64,000 nt of DNA from Oscheius sp. JU75 (lineage: Eukaryota; Nematoda; Chromadorea; Rhabditida; Rhabditidae). Positions 1-12,100 of this stretch are shown here, piece by piece. The DNA is taken from NCBI GenBank assembly GCA_037178855.1, contig JASJZC010000005.1:6076001-6140000 (forward strand), given 5' to 3'. The notes below the pieces were generated by a model. That model was given only the letters and a program-made list of their open reading frames with translations. It ran no database searches and was not told where the DNA came from. How positions within the stretch are numbered: the first letter of the stretch is position 1; each line of letters begins with the position of its first letter. The position numbers were made by a program, and so were the translations under genes.

Positions 1-515
1 GCGAGCAGTCCTTTCTTGCCAGAAACTGATAAAACACATAAAAAAGATCATTGTGATTACAGAAATCGTGACCCAGAGGTTGGATAGTTGGCTAGTATCT
101 ATCAGGAAGCCGACGAGAGAAGAAATACTGGCCACTATAAGAAGAACCCAAAGGAGGTTGAGGAACTGTTTGAAAAAAAGGGAACAATCACTGATCTCCT
201 TTGCCTTTGGTAGAATATTTTCTCCATGAATCTGTACCATAGATCTTTGTTATAAAAAGTCAATTTCGACCTCCAGAAGGCGATTAACATCATCGTGTGT
301 CAGTCCAAGGCTTTTGGCTGGATCTGCTGAATTTATCCGAGAGCATAGATGATTTTCGCTGACTTGTTGCAGATCCCACGTGTGTTCGGAGAATGATCTG
401 GAGACTTTTTGTACAAGAAAATAGCAAACATTTACGCGCTAAGATTTTTCGCATCCGACCTGCTTTCTTTGAGATTGACTTTCTTGAATTTGAAGAACGC
501 CGGTAGCCAACGCAT
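1..515 (-). CDS. Na+/K+-ATPase-like P-type ATPase alpha subunit, N-terminal part (runs off the window)
   Basis: Three exons read leftwards: 515-460, 397-271 and 231-1, with introns of 62 and 39 bp. The joined protein starts MRWLPAFFKFKKVN and continues through SEHTWDLQQVSEN, a GLTHDDVNRLLE helix and IHGENILPK. This follows the order of the P2C-ATPase N-terminus (the LTPARAAEILARDGPN region of Na+/K+-ATPase). Two hydrophobic segments, LLWVLLIVASISSLVGFLI and LWVTISVITMIFFMCFI, correspond to M1 and M2, and the M2 end FWQE matches the family YYQE. The catalytic DKTGT and nucleotide-binding domains lie beyond position 1. A TTTCCAG acceptor precedes the ATG directly, so the start is probably trans-spliced. 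The role would be cation transport across the plasma membrane. It is divergent, and nematodes have several such non-canonical paralogues (catp genes), so ion specificity is unknown. Confidence 0.75.
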
Positions 516-1867
516 CCTGGAAAGTTTAGGAAATGATAAAGCTAGACGACAACTTAGAGACTGTTGTCCTCACTTATATAGTCGATTGGTGTTAAGACAT
601 ACTGTAGGGTCAACAGACTGTCGTAAGCGGTCTCTGGACCCCGGTTAGTATCGAAGTTCAATAGTTCTTACGACAAATGAGTCCTCCAATTCTACATATT
701 TCCATCAATTCCTTGAGACTATGTTTTGGTGGTACTACTGTAGTGAGCGAGATCAAATGTTTATCAGGGGCAGACGTTTTTTATACTGACAAAACAGTTC
801 TACTTGTCTGGCTATTTCTGTTCAGCTCGCTAATCACATGCTTCATACGGTCGTGATCTTTTCATTGCTCTCCGAAATGCTTGCGTTCAAACACCAAGCT
901 CCTTGTTGAACTTTACGAATACTTCTACTGCAGAGACCATCACGTGAAGAACAAACTGTTCTCATGCGACTAAACATAGAGGAAGCAATGTTTGTCGTGT
1001 ACCGAGTGCAAACGGTCATGACGCTGCCGCTCGCATTGGGTTCGTGCTGAGGACAGGAGGGGGAATACCATTGGTTGGCAACTATCTTAGATGGATGAAA
1101 CAAAAACAATACAGAATCGCTAAAAAAAATAAAATGGCAGCGGAATCACCATCACCTCTTTACGGAGAGTTTAAATAATGAGGATACAGTCATCGTTAAG
1201 AAAGCAAAGAGTAGTAGTCAGAAGTGGCAAAACAACAGCTCATTTCTTTGTTTGAAGAGAAAAACAGCCTCTCCTTGGTGCTCTAAGAAATGTTTTATTT
1301 TAACTGACATCACTCCGAGGGAGCTTCCTGGGCTAACAGCTATGAATCATCTTCGTATTTCCTTCGTGCTTATATATGGCATTTGAAAAGACTGTAAGAA
1401 TGGGATTGTTTTGAAACGTTTTTCCTTCGGGTTTGACTGTATAGCAGAGCGAGTATTGGAGCCCGGTGTGGGATCGAAGAATCAACTACCGACTACATTC
1501 TGTATTACTACGGACATCATGCCTGAAAACAAATACCGGCTGCCTTTCGCTACCAGTACCCAGTCATCTCGTTTCTGTCGGCTTATAACTATCTCTAGCC
1601 CTGTTCCCTGCTGTCACTCTAAAAGCGAAAGGTGTCCTAAATTGAAAAACGAAACTTGTACGGCAATTTACAATCTTTTGCTTCTGCATCCCACAAACAA
1701 ACAGGTAAACCACGGACACCATCCCACAAGTTATCAGTGCTAGCCTTTCTGTAATTTGCATTCACTTACATTCTGATACTATCCCGTTTGATAGAATGGC
1801 TCGCTCGAGCTCATAAAAATGTTGGTTACAACAAGGACAAGACTGCCTACTCAAAGTAATTTGCTTT
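516..1867. other. Intergenic, no recognised gene
   Basis: About 1.35 kb upstream of the ATPase start. It contains short open frames on both strands but none with a family motif, convincing splice structure or signal peptide. It presumably includes the promoter of the minus-strand ATPase gene. Confidence 0.4.
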
Positions 1868-2176
1868 TCACGGTCTGAAGAATACTGAGGGCTCTTCCGA
1901 GGCCTCTGATTCCATAGCCCGCCCCCAGGTAAGGCGTGGCAATTCCCTCGGGCAGTGTCGCTGGGAGCGAGAATTTGACTCGAGACGCATTGATTTCAGT
2001 CTACATTCATTTGTTTCCCTGATTAGTGAACAATTTCCTTGATCCCAAAGTCCGACCATTGTTTTCCCCTCACTCTCCCAGCTGTTGCTATTTTCACGAG
2101 CTCCGTTGACATGCTCGCACAAGATATTGAACACGATTAAAAGGGGAGCCAGACTCTCACGCCTATCCCATTTCAT
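1868..2176 (-). CDS. Possible small secreted protein, unrecognised
   Basis: An uninterrupted 102-codon frame with a true ATG at 2176. The first residues are charged (MKWDRRES), followed by a hydrophobic stretch LAPLLIVFNILC and a small-residue site (VNGA), which resembles a signal peptide. The rest is hydrophilic, with four Cys residues counting the one in the leader. I recognise no family. Nothing around it confirms expression, and a chance frame is quite possible. Confidence 0.25.
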   Translation of the reverse strand: MKWDRRESLAPLLIVFNILCEHVNGARENSNSWESEGKTMVGLWDQGNCSLIRETNECRLKSMRLESNSRSQRHCPRELPRLTWGRAMESEASEEPSVFFRP

Positions 2177-2614
2177 CTAGTCCTATCCACTCACAAACAT
2201 ACACGTTTCATCAAATCCCACCAGTTTAATAACATGTACTGATCCCCAGATTAGCTCCCAGATGTGTCTTTATTCACTCTCATGGCAACTTGGCTTCTTT
2301 CATTAGCAGACTCCTTCCTGTTACAACCTTCTCCGACTTGTCGTAAATTTTCTGTGCACATGGGCCTTAGAGACCTCATTATGACTCTTTTCGGGACCCC
2401 TTCAAGATAATCTTCGGTAACTTTGGCTGTATCGAAGACTTATGTTTATTCTCTAATCACACAAATAGAGTCGGTTAATCCTAGACTTTGAGGAACCGTC
2501 AGAAAACAATCTGCGTAGATATTGTTAATCTTATTTTGCGGTTTCCTTTATGCTTATTCCGTATAGTTTTCTTCTTAGACGATATTCTTTTCAGATTCTT
2601 CTTCAGCGGGTTCA
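2177..2614. other. Intergenic, nothing recognised
   Basis: No gene or repeat that I can support. Pyrimidine-rich tracts near 2588-2608 end in CAG just before the ATG at 2615 and may be a splice acceptor for that frame. Confidence 0.35.
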
Positions 2615-2995
2615 ATGTACTATATTCACGCAACTCTCGTTCTACTTTCCATATCCGAGGCTCTAAATCCGACGGAAGGTAGGTTGCTGAATGAACTTAT
2701 GAAAAAGACTCCTGGTGACTGGAGCGCAACCACGACACCCGCAGTGCAAAATTTGATGGATGAGCCAGCTATACGGGCGGAAGCTCTTGGAACAGACCAG
2801 ATGCCCTGTTTCGAGTTAGTGGATAAAAACTTTGAGAAATTCATGAGTTGTGTGGGCCTCTCCTTCATAATTCAAAAAGGGAAATATTGTTTCCTATTCA
2901 CACGCCCTTATTGTAATGTCTTCCATGCATTTCTGAATGAGTTCTTGCTGTCCAGCAGAGAGACAAGTTCATTGGGAATGCAGGATCTTCGTTAG
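2615..2995 (+). CDS. Secreted N-terminal exon(s), unassigned; possibly the 5' end of the channel gene
   Basis: The ATG at 2615 follows a CTTCAG acceptor and starts a signal-peptide-like leader, MYYIHATLVLLSISEALN. Read straight through, the next residues are PTEGRLLNELMKK, which resembles the first helix of Cys-loop receptors. That would make this the start of the channel gene at 3641-8189. Alternatively GTAGGT at 2681 is a donor to the CAG near 2744, giving a Cys-containing tail (MDEPAIRAEALG and onward). I could not find a frame-consistent join to the channel exon at 3641, so this is left as a separate uncertain entry. Confidence 0.35.
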   Translation: MYYIHATLVLLSISEALNPTEGRLLNELMKKTPGDWSATTTPAVQNLMDEPAIRAEALGTDQMPCFELVDKNFEKFMSCVGLSFIIQKGKYCFLFTRPYCNVFHAFLNEFLLSSRETSSLGMQDLR

Positions 2996-3640
2996 GCCGA
3001 TCCCTAACCTCATCTATGTCACAATCCCAATGGGACAATTCAATTGTAAGAGTACTAACAAGAAGTGAAACAGTAAAGCAAATTAGCTAGAGCTTGGATC
3101 ACTCTTATAATCCGACAGCCGATTAATTTTGTGGCACATCGTTATTGTTAGAAAGAGCGACCGCCCGCCAGCCGGCTGTCACGAACTCCTGACGGGATGC
3201 TCCATCTTGATAAGCTATACGCAGGTGTCTTCTGCTCCATTTCCGAGAGCCCTAATTTTAGGGAGGGGGGAAGTTACTTTTGACGATGTTCACGGGCCCC
3301 AGCTGTGCAGGACCAGTCTAAACAGAATAATTGGACTTCAGGATTCCTTCCAAAGAAGCAACAGAATCAACAAAGGAAGCCTGTACTAGAGACGTCAGAT
3401 CCTAAACGAATACATGATGACCATCACTATGAATTTCCTGTGGATCGTGAGGACCCTCATGGAAGGTTAGTGCTGTGAAAATTTCTTCACCAAGTTGCAA
3501 ATTATACCGGTTGCGTGAGCAGGAACAGGGAAGCAATCGGCTTTGCAACTGAAGCGTGAAGAGAAAAACACGCTAGAAGACTTGGGTCAATCAGAAGTAA
3601 AGTTTGCAGATTAGGAGAGTGGGTAAAGACGAATGCCAGG
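2996..3640. other. Unassigned stretch with one possible disordered exon
   Basis: Between an acceptor ending at 3341 and a GTTAGT donor at 3466 there is an open frame reading FLPKKQQNQQRKPVLETSD and then a His/Asp-rich run ending EDPHG. It is hydrophilic and low in complexity, without a recognisable domain. It may belong to the 2615 frame, to the channel gene, or to nothing. The rest shows no gene. Confidence 0.25.
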
Positions 3641-6600
3641 CACCATCTTCCCGTTCGACATCCTAGAACTCGTCTGGACGTCTACGTCAGTGCAGGTCTC
3701 TACCAAATCGTCGACTTGGTCAGTCTTTCTTATTATCTACACCCCTTGTAGAGGAACAAAACAATTTCATTCTCATGAAGAGCTTGTTTCCTTATTTTAA
3801 CAGCCCGTGGATATGAGACCCGGAGTTGGGCATTTAGACTCCACTCGACGGCTGTTTTTCCTTTGGTCTAAGGGTCGAGAGTTGGACATTTTAAGGGACT
3901 CCCAGGGGAGGATATCCCCGAAATTCAGAGGATCTATTAAATTTGGAACATTTCAGGATCAAAGAAACAACCTGGCAACAGTCTCTGCCTATTTTGATGT
4001 TTGGTGGAATGACGAATACTTAGTATGGAATGCAAGTGAGTTTGAGGGAATCGACCGAATCTTCGTCCCTGTCAAATGGATATTCAAGCCCGAATTTTAC
4101 ATGTACCACAGGTTTGATTATTCTGATAATGTTTAAAATGCTTTTCTCAGTGTCGTCGGCCGAGTTCCCGATTTCCCATCGGACGCCTCGGCAGAAATCC
4201 GAAGCGATGGAAAGGTCAGGATGTTTGTCTCGATCTCGTCCAAGTCATTCTGTCCGATCAACTTCAAACGATTCCCATTCGACTCGCAGACCTGTTCCTT
4301 CATGGTGAGTGGTCAAAATTGCCCAGTATTGGTACTGAATTATGAACAAGATGACTTAAATGACTTCTTCTTGTTTTACACCTGCTACAAATGAACACGT
4401 TTGGATGCAGACTAAACAGAAAACAATTTCTGCAAGATAACTTGATTCATCCAGTAACAAACAGTCTCTGATTTCCCAATTTCATTAGGTAACTATGTAC
4501 AAAGCAAGCTTAGAAAGCAGATATTGTGACTAGCAGAGCAAGAATATTGAAAAGACTGGGAGAACTGTTCAGTTTGAACTGTTGACTGACATTCATGCAA
4601 CGGGACTCGCTATTGAATGGAGTAAGATCCAGGGTGATCGTAGTAGTGTAACAGAGAATGGGGCTACATTTGGTGTAGTTGTGACGAGGGTCACAGAAGG
4701 GATGATGACTATTCTGAGAGCAAAGGATTTCCGTCGCGTCGATCTCCTGTTTTTGACTGTGATCGTTCAATGTAACCTAAGTCTGACTCTTCGGATTTGT
4801 TGGGATTGTACCTGGTTCCGGTCATGTCCACATATCGGATCCATGTTGACTGTCAACATCTTTCCATCATAGGCACCACCACGAGTGAGTAGGATCGTAG
4901 GGTTCAAGTATCCGAAATCCTAAAAAACTTCTAGAATTTTTGAACCTCTGATTCTTACGGTTTTGTTCTCATGCTGGCTGCTTTGATTACTTCCAAAAGT
5001 GAACTCGATTGGCATATGGCTAGCTCTAGTCAAGTTGTCGGCCGGTGTCTCCACAATGAAATGCTCCTAGAAAAGTATACTTATTGTTAGACTTTTCTTT
5101 GGCAAGACTACCTTAGCTGAATAGTGAAATGGCTTCGTTTTGGTGTATTCATAGCTGACGGCATAGACGCCGTCTTCTTCCAGCGGTAAACGGAATATTC
5201 CATCTGTATGCGCAGTGCTTAGAAAAGTTTAATAGTCAGGCTTATAAGGACGAACCTGTAGCTTTGATAAGCGACTTCGCTCTGATTCTTGTCCAAACGG
5301 AGAGCAGAAAGAGTCACAAAGGCTTGCTCATGTGACTCGCCTGTCTCTGTGTGAATTACCAGTTCGGGTCCAGCTGTACCATTTTCCTCAATCTAAAGAC
5401 GTACTAGTCCCATTATAACTTATGGATACCGCGTAATGCTTGACATTTCTGAGAAAGGTGCTTCCCGAGGTGCCTTGAATCGGTCGGCATTCTTCAGAAA
5501 ACTGGTGTGAAAACTGCAGCTCTTCAGTGTAAGCTTCCAAAATGGGTGTCCAACAAAGTCTGAGCTTTTTTGTAGAAGAGTATGGGAAAACACCAACCTT
5601 TTGCACTGAAGTGGCGTTATTTTGGCCTTGTACTCATGTATAGTCTTGTTCACTTCCTCTAGTTCATAGCGATGATCCATCTGTTCAAATGCTGAGAGAT
5701 AACAGAAAGAACCTACAGAGATGTCAATAGTGACAGAGTTATCTTGATCAGTTAGATGAATTGCTTCGTTTGTGTTCGAGGAAGCACATTCGACTCGAAC
5801 CTGGACAACCAGCTCACTCGAATTCACTCTAAGCTTCGATTTGCTTTAGCTGTTTTGAGGTCCTTACCTCTCATGACCCAGCCATCTGGCAGTAATATAC
5901 AAGTTCTCCAGACTTTCCTCTCCCTCCAAACTTCTGTGCATTTTGATTTCGAACATCTTGCTAGGATCGGTTCCATTCCCTTGCCTTGGCAAAGTCTTCA
6001 CCAGACGATTCTCGTTGTGAGCAATAATTCTGAACAAGATCTACTTTTCTATTTTTTCGTACTGATTGTCGACGATGTTTTCACTGTGATAATTGATTCC
6101 ATACCATCTATCGGGCTTCAAGAAGGGAATCGTGTATCTGCCTGAAATACTTCTCGTACTATGCTTGGACAAAGCTATTGTGTGAGGACCTCGTCCAGTT
6201 TAGAGACCCTCAATTGTCCAAAATGAGTGCCGACTATGTCCAAATGGAACACCTTGCTATATAGCATAACAAGAGACCAAAACAAACAAGTAACACAGGT
6301 CAAATGAATCTGTAAAACTACCTCTGCTGATAAGTAGCCAAAGTCCGCTTAGGTCTGTAGGGACAAGTTTCCTGTTGTCGTGAAGATCCGTGACTTCGAT
6401 TTTGACTCTCAACTTGTCAGCAGGACCTAGTTGATATTTACAAAACTTATAAAGTACCTCACCTTCTTTCGAAGTGACGACGACAATTTGAGTAGGTCCA
6501 CATTCGATTCCTTTGATCACATCGACATGTTCCTCGTGCTTTTTAGTTGTGTTCTCATGTCGCTGTACAATTGGTGGGGGAACAGCCACGTAGGGATGGC

Positions 6601-8189
6601 AGAGTACTAGAGGAAAGAAAAGAAGAAGGTGTCGCCAGCACCTGGCCATGGCACTGCCCAAAAGCGGCGGAAGTCGCCCATTCTCCACGATCAATCTCCC
6701 GGCTTCAATGTTTCCGCCCTGATTTTCCGAGACGAGGAAGAGACAGAATAGAACAACAACCAGATCGAATCTTTCTTTAGAGGGTAGTAAAAAGGCAAAG
6801 TATAAGCAAACTTTCAGTGTGGCAGCTGGACTTATCAAACGGATATTGTCAATCTCATCGTGGAAAAAGAAGATATCGATCTGGGTGACTTCTACGACAA
6901 TCAGGTACAGTCTTCTTCTTCTGGATTCCCCCATAATGCGGGTGTTCCTTCTTTTGCTTCCCCCTCCTCCACTTGAGTCCAATCGCTTCCGGCTCATAGG
7001 GTTCGCCTCTTTTATCTCGGTCAAGTGCACAGAGACAATACATCATTCAAAGTTGTAGAACACCAAAATTCTTTCAGGAATGGCTCTTAATGGATGCTCG
7101 ACTGTTTAACGGGACCACGAGAAATCTGACAGAATCAAACGAGGCCTTCTCGATGGTCTACATGGAGCTCTCTTTAAAAAGACAAAGCTTCTACTATGTC
7201 TTCAATCTTGTCTTTCCCACAACCTTGGTCAGTCTCGTGGCCGTGGTGGGATTTCACGCGCCGATAAACGCAACCGGTAGGAGGGAAAGCAAGTTCCGTC
7301 TAGGTGAGATCAGGAAGAAGAGTATCGTAACCTAGTTCTAGGCATAATGACTCTTCTATCGATGTCTGTAATGCTTTTAATGCTGGTCGGAGAGATGAAG
7401 TTCGCGATGGAAAGTGTTCCGGGACAACGAGGTTCCTTCAGCGATGTTCCATTACTCGGTGGGTTCTGTTTTTAACTGTTTTATTTGTAAGTTTTGCTTA
7501 TCGACACATTGTATGACTTGCTATTGATACTTATCTCCATGAAAAAATTTTTATCTCCGATCATTTAGGAATCTACTACATGACTCTCATTTTTCTCATC
7601 AGTGTGGCAACCTGCACCAGCTGTGTCTTTGTCTACCTTGAGAAGTTCGCTCTGCGCCATCCATCGTTCGAATCAATCCCACACTGTCTTCGTTGGTTGG
7701 CTGCTAAGAAACTCTTCTGTTGTTACGTTCCAAAAGCATTCCGATATGACAAACACGATGTTGTTAGGAACAACAATGTCCAGGTTATATTCACTTATTT
7801 TCAAGGAACACAAACATTCAGGTCAGCTCTCTGCACTCCTCTCCAGATCGGAACATTCTAAAGAACCTGATTCCCACTGATGTAAATTTCACGGAAATCA
7901 ACAGAGACGCTCCTTTACATAGTGAAGTAGTTCTCGAAAACACAGGTAACCACAGTCACAACACAAATAGAAAGACCATTCAGAGATCAGAAGTAATGAG
8001 CGGATCGATACAATCATAGCGCTCATTAGAGAAGTCATCGCTCTGAAAACGACTGCCGCTGCTTCCAACCAACTACGACCTTACTGGGACAGAATTATTC
8101 GACGATTGGAGAATGTTTCTTTGTCTTTCTACCTGTCAATGATTGGGATCAACCTGTTCCTTTTTCTCTACCCAGAAGTGTGGTATTGA
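3641..8189 (+). CDS. Cys-loop ligand-gated ion channel subunit (LGIC/nicotinic-receptor superfamily)
   Basis: Exons can be followed by family alignment. RLDVYVSAGLYQIVDL (ends 3718) joins the exon at 3957 (DQRNNLATVSAYFDVWWND); the next exon (4151-4304) holds the Cys-loop, C-PINFKRFPFDSQT-C with exactly 13 residues between the cysteines. After a 2.5-kb intron, the exon at 6818 reads CGSWTYQTD. Then come loop C and M1 (EWLLMDAR, FYYVFNLVFPTTLVSLVAVV), M2 (LVLGIMTLLSMSVMLLMLV), M3 (GIYYMTLIFLISVATC), a cytoplasmic loop and M4 (FYLSMIGINLFLFLYPEVWY), stop at 8187-8189. An AATAAA is at 8250. Loop C reads SMVYMELS, with no vicinal Cys pair, so it is not an alpha-type nicotinic subunit. Neither the GEK of cation channels nor the PAR of anion channels precedes M2, so ion selectivity cannot be called. 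The 5' end is uncertain. Confidence 0.85.
4510..6648 (-). CDS. Secreted, probably GPI-anchored protein nested in the channel gene
   Basis: The chosen start is ATG at 6648 (MARCWRHLLLFFPLVLC, a good signal peptide). The frame is open further upstream but there it overlaps channel exons. About ten exons follow with introns of roughly 24-50 bp, plus a longer one near 6135-6250. Recognisable stretches include DKLRVKIEVTDLHDNRKLVP, RYTIPFLKPDRWYGINYHSE, an IEENGTAGPELVIHTETGE strand pattern and TDGIFRLPLEEDGVYAVSYE. These look like extracellular beta-sandwich modules, but I do not recognise the family. There are many N-glycosylation sites and paired Cys. The C-terminus is NSSPSLFNILALLVTISAF then stop: a hydrophobic tail after small residues with no basic end, as in GPI signals. 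The gene lies wholly in the 4305-6817 intron of the channel, on the other strand. Confidence 0.65.
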
Positions 8190-8559
8190 CATATCGGTTT
8201 GTCCTTTTCCCTTTCCAACTCTGTGATCTCATCTCTTATCATAAAATGCAATAAAGATTTTTTATTTTCGAAGAAGCAAAAGTTAAAGATGTGGATACTA
8301 TTTCAAACCAATCGAAAACCTGCCGGACGAGATAAAGCGGGTATGCGGGATATATGCCGATTTTTTTGAAAGGGACGTATAGTCATATTTTCCAGTTTTG
8401 AAAAAAAGTGTCCTTCTCTCCTGTTTTGAGTGTGACCCACACCACGCATTTAATATGACAGGGGGCATTCTACGGGAATGCAACCAAAATTCAACATACC
8501 TAGCATAGGCTAGGACTATCAAAACAAAAGACACGAGAGCATACAGGGCCTTTACACCT
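8190..8559. other. Channel 3' UTR and intergenic
   Basis: Contains AATAAA at 8250-8255, a plausible polyadenylation signal for the channel gene. Nothing else is recognised. Confidence 0.5.
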
Positions 8560-9193
8560 GCAGCTATGAAAAAATCACATCAACTACAGTTTGTGACAGG
8601 TGGGCTCTTAGATGATCTGAACGAACGAATTGAAAAGATTCTCTACATTTCGTCTGTTCTTCTGTCACGTTTCCACAGAACGACAGAGATATTGCGAACA
8701 GTAGCGCAACCCCCTTTTTTCCGCGTTTTGTTACAGTGAAGAAGCTGCAATTTAGACAGCTAGCTTGTCAATCCGCCACTTGCTAGTAACCATCGAAAGA
8801 TGGAGTCTTGGCTCGGTCTTCCTGATTCTGAGGGCGTTCCACTGAATTCACAGCGGTGGTATAGACGAAACGACTGATGAGAGAAGACTGATAGTGCTCT
8901 GATCCAGCGCACAAATTCTTTGGAAAGTAGAGACACTGTTTTAATGTGGTTACAGAAGCTGGACAAGAAACGTCTGTCGGAAGATTCTAGAAGGCCAAGG
9001 CCGTTTACAATACTGTCGACTCTTTGTTGCCATTTTGTTTGTCTTTGTCGCAGCGGACGTAAAAGACCTACAACGATCAGTTAAGAGAAAAAGCGTAGAA
9101 CTGGACACAATCCTCCACGTTCTTGTCAAAGAAGACCGCAGTTGTAAGTTGGCGGATGAGGACAGTGAGTCAACAGGCTCATCTCCCTCTTAG
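8560..9193 (+). pseudogene. Possible gene fragment with helical C-terminus
   Basis: Short plus-strand frames look protein-like but cannot be joined into one model. ATG at 8566 gives LDDLNERIEKILYISSVLLS. A second segment around 8885-9025 reads SALIQRTNSLESRD and LQKLDKKRLSEDS. A third, from about 9054 to a stop at 9191-9193, reads DVKDLQRSVKRKSVELDTIL and continues HVLVKED. The second and third join in frame only if the 28 bp at 9026-9053 (GTTG...CGCAG) is an intron, which would be extremely short. TGA codons also interrupt the middle. This may be a decayed duplicate of a membrane protein tail. No family is recognised. Confidence 0.2.
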
Positions 9194-12100
9194 CAAACAA
9201 AATTGCGCTCCACGACTTTGGAACCTATTCAAATTGGTCTTTTTCTCGACTTACTGTCCAATTAACTGAGCCAATGTCCAACTATTACTATTTATTCCAA
9301 CTGCCTTTCATTCCCATTCATATCCATAGGTCCATTATATATTTGATGACCACGCATGCATCGTCCAAGCTGGTACATAAGATCAAAACTTTGCTATCCA
9401 AAGCCTATTTTTAGTATTGGTTCAGTTAGTGTTGAAAGATCACGATTTACTCCTTGATCAAACAAACCACGCGTGTCTCTTCAAAACAGTTAACATGTTC
9501 CAACTCTAACCTCCTAAATGTATCCAAGGTTGTGGTCCCATTGGTCAAGAGACTCTCGGGCCCTTAATGAATTTACGATTGTGCGAAAACCTTTCCTTCA
9601 AAGATCTTTCTGGATTTCTGCAACCTTATTTGTAAACTTATTGGGGGCCACCCACTCAATATGTGAAAAAAAAAGTCAGATAAGCTATGTTGACAGTAAA
9701 AAATTACGAGTTGCTTATGTAAAGCGTAGTGTGGTTAAACATAAGTTCTCACCACAAACAGTCCAACATTTTCCTACGTACAGAAATTGTCTCATATGTT
9801 CCCATGTTTTTCTCTCTCTATAGCGTGATAAAGTTCACACACGAGGACTATATAGTCGCATAGAAAAAGAAGGAAGTTTACTCTCTGTCCTCTTTCTCGT
9901 TATTGCTTCCTGTGTATTTATTGCTATGTGATATTTGCTCCGAGCAAGAACATCTCCTCCGCTCGTACTCAGACCACACAGAATCTTGGGAAAAGTCTCT
10001 TCATGGAGTAGTTACTTATTTATTCGAAGTCTCTTAAAATGGGCAGAGAGGCTCCCACGCCCAGCGTCCGTATTTCCGCTCTTGTGACTCTGAGAAGACG
10101 ATTATATTGTTCGAAGCTGAATAAGTAGTTTCGGAGAGTCTTCCGGAAGAAAGTTCCCCTACAAATCAGAAATCTTGGTCATATGGACAACTGTCCTCTT
10201 GACACCTACTTGACTTCAATGTTTACTCTTTCTTCCTTTTTCGGTGTACAAACCGGGACCAGTCAGCTCTCGAACCAAAGAATTGCTCTTCGCACTTTCT
10301 CGATTTGAGAAAGGAGCATATGCCGGTAGACTTTTTCTGCCTGCTGACCGTGTAATCCTCCGAACAAATATTGTCTCTTTTCGAAAACTGTTCACACTGT
10401 TAGCTGTCGGAGCTCACAGTGTGGGTGCTGTTTCTTGCTCATTAGCATCGAACCCCTCGTCTTTTCTCACGGCCAAGACAATTACCGTAATTTTCCTTGC
10501 AAATGGGCGATCGCCGCCGGACATTTGTTCGTGTTGCAACACCTCGATTGACCCATTCTCTTGTTGTACAAGCACATCTGGTCTCACCGCCGTTCTCACC
10601 GTTCTCATCAGTTTTCCCTTCTGAAAAGTAGACTAATGAGAAATATCCTCTTTGAGCCGACAAAAACAGTCCCTTGACGCAGAGGCGACAATGTGTGTTC
10701 TAGCCAAATACCCAGCAGTTCACGATGCCGAAACATTCTCAGACTGAAAAAGTTTGTTAGGGGAACCCATCACTTATTCGGTCAACACCTCCTGACTCCG
10801 GATTATTCAAATTGAGCTTCGGCACTTCTCAGCTCATTTGAGAGCCCAAATAGCTCCCCTCTTTTGCTGAACATCCGTTTTATACAAAAAAGTAGGATGG
10901 TGTTCCGATTTGCAACATTCAATGAGGAACATTCTGATAGGGCAAAGATCTCGAACCTCAAGTATTCCTTGGCGGAAGCTCCGAAGGGAGCCGCCCCTGC
11001 GCCCTTTGAAACAAGAAAAAGTAAGCCTTTTCCAAGAGGGAAGAGGCGACCAAAAAGAGAACATTATCGTCATTTCATTGCCCCCAAGTGCTCTTCTTTC
11101 CTCGAATTTTGAGCCCGGAGGTCTCTTGTCGGCACTAGACGAACATAAGGAGGGCCCTTTTATTAGTCCGCGAACGAGTTTCTGAACTATTCTCACAGTA
11201 ATCTGTTGTTTTAAGACATGTTTCCGGATTAACTGGACAGTTTGTGTAGACTGATCATCTTGCAAAAATGTCAAGAATGTTTTCTATTTACCGAAATAAC
11301 CGGTTGGTGCGAGCAATAACCATGCGTTCTTTTGTCTTATATTCTCACGACGAAAAACAATTCGATAACCACTAATTTCGACACTCTGCCGACAGCTTTC
11401 AATATTTCTTCTACAGTATCGTTCACTATGGCATGTTATTCTCGTGTTAGGGAAACTACAATCATAACTCTTACGATATTCGCCTCAGCAAAGCGACCCC
11501 TCTCTCATTTCAAACACGGAAATTGGATTGTTTTGAAAACGACCACACAACCGTTTATGCCTCTATTTGAGATAGATTACTTCGCTTCTCTTCCACAATT
11601 ACGTGGTTCTCTAGAGAAAAACAGGCCAAAATAACAGCTGCTTCTTATTAGCAGTCTGTTGTCACTCATTGGGAAGGATTAGCAGACGATTTTCAAAAGA
11701 AACTTTCTCGAGGACTCTCTAGGAAATTCCGTGCAACAGTTGTTTCCCGCTTCTTCTTGAGCTCTGAGCCATTTCGAGAGTCCGCCTTGTAGAGAAACTT
11801 CAGAACTTGCAGAAAAACTCGCGTAGCCCTCTTGAACTGAAAAGAGTATCGCGCGGACTGATCCCACTGTTGTCTATCTCTGCTATCATCTGTCGCCACT
11901 TGAGCTTTGTCCTTCTCCCACCTTGTTTTAACTTTCGGCCCAAAACCGCCATGAGCCACACCGGATATCTCTGTTAGCATAGCGGATTTGGTCCTCTTTT
12001 TCCAAACAAATCATCGATCACTTGCAAAATATATCCCGGAATGGAATCACGCGAGTCGTGGCGACTCTTTCAGAAGACTAGTTATTTGGCCACCCACACA

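Noticed and set aside
6649-7030. An upstream extension of the nested minus-strand gene to a Met near 7030
   Set aside because: It would overlap channel exons and place a signal peptide in the middle of the protein; MARCWRHLLLFFPLVLC is the better start.
9026-9053. A 28-bp GT...CAG segment as an intron
   Set aside because: It is shorter than any other intron seen here (minimum about 35 bp outside one doubtful case), and the surrounding gene model is not convincing.
10834-11274. A 146-codon minus-strand frame in the gene-poor region
   Set aside because: Its composition is unstructured, a similar frame exists on the other strand, and no splice or domain evidence supports it.
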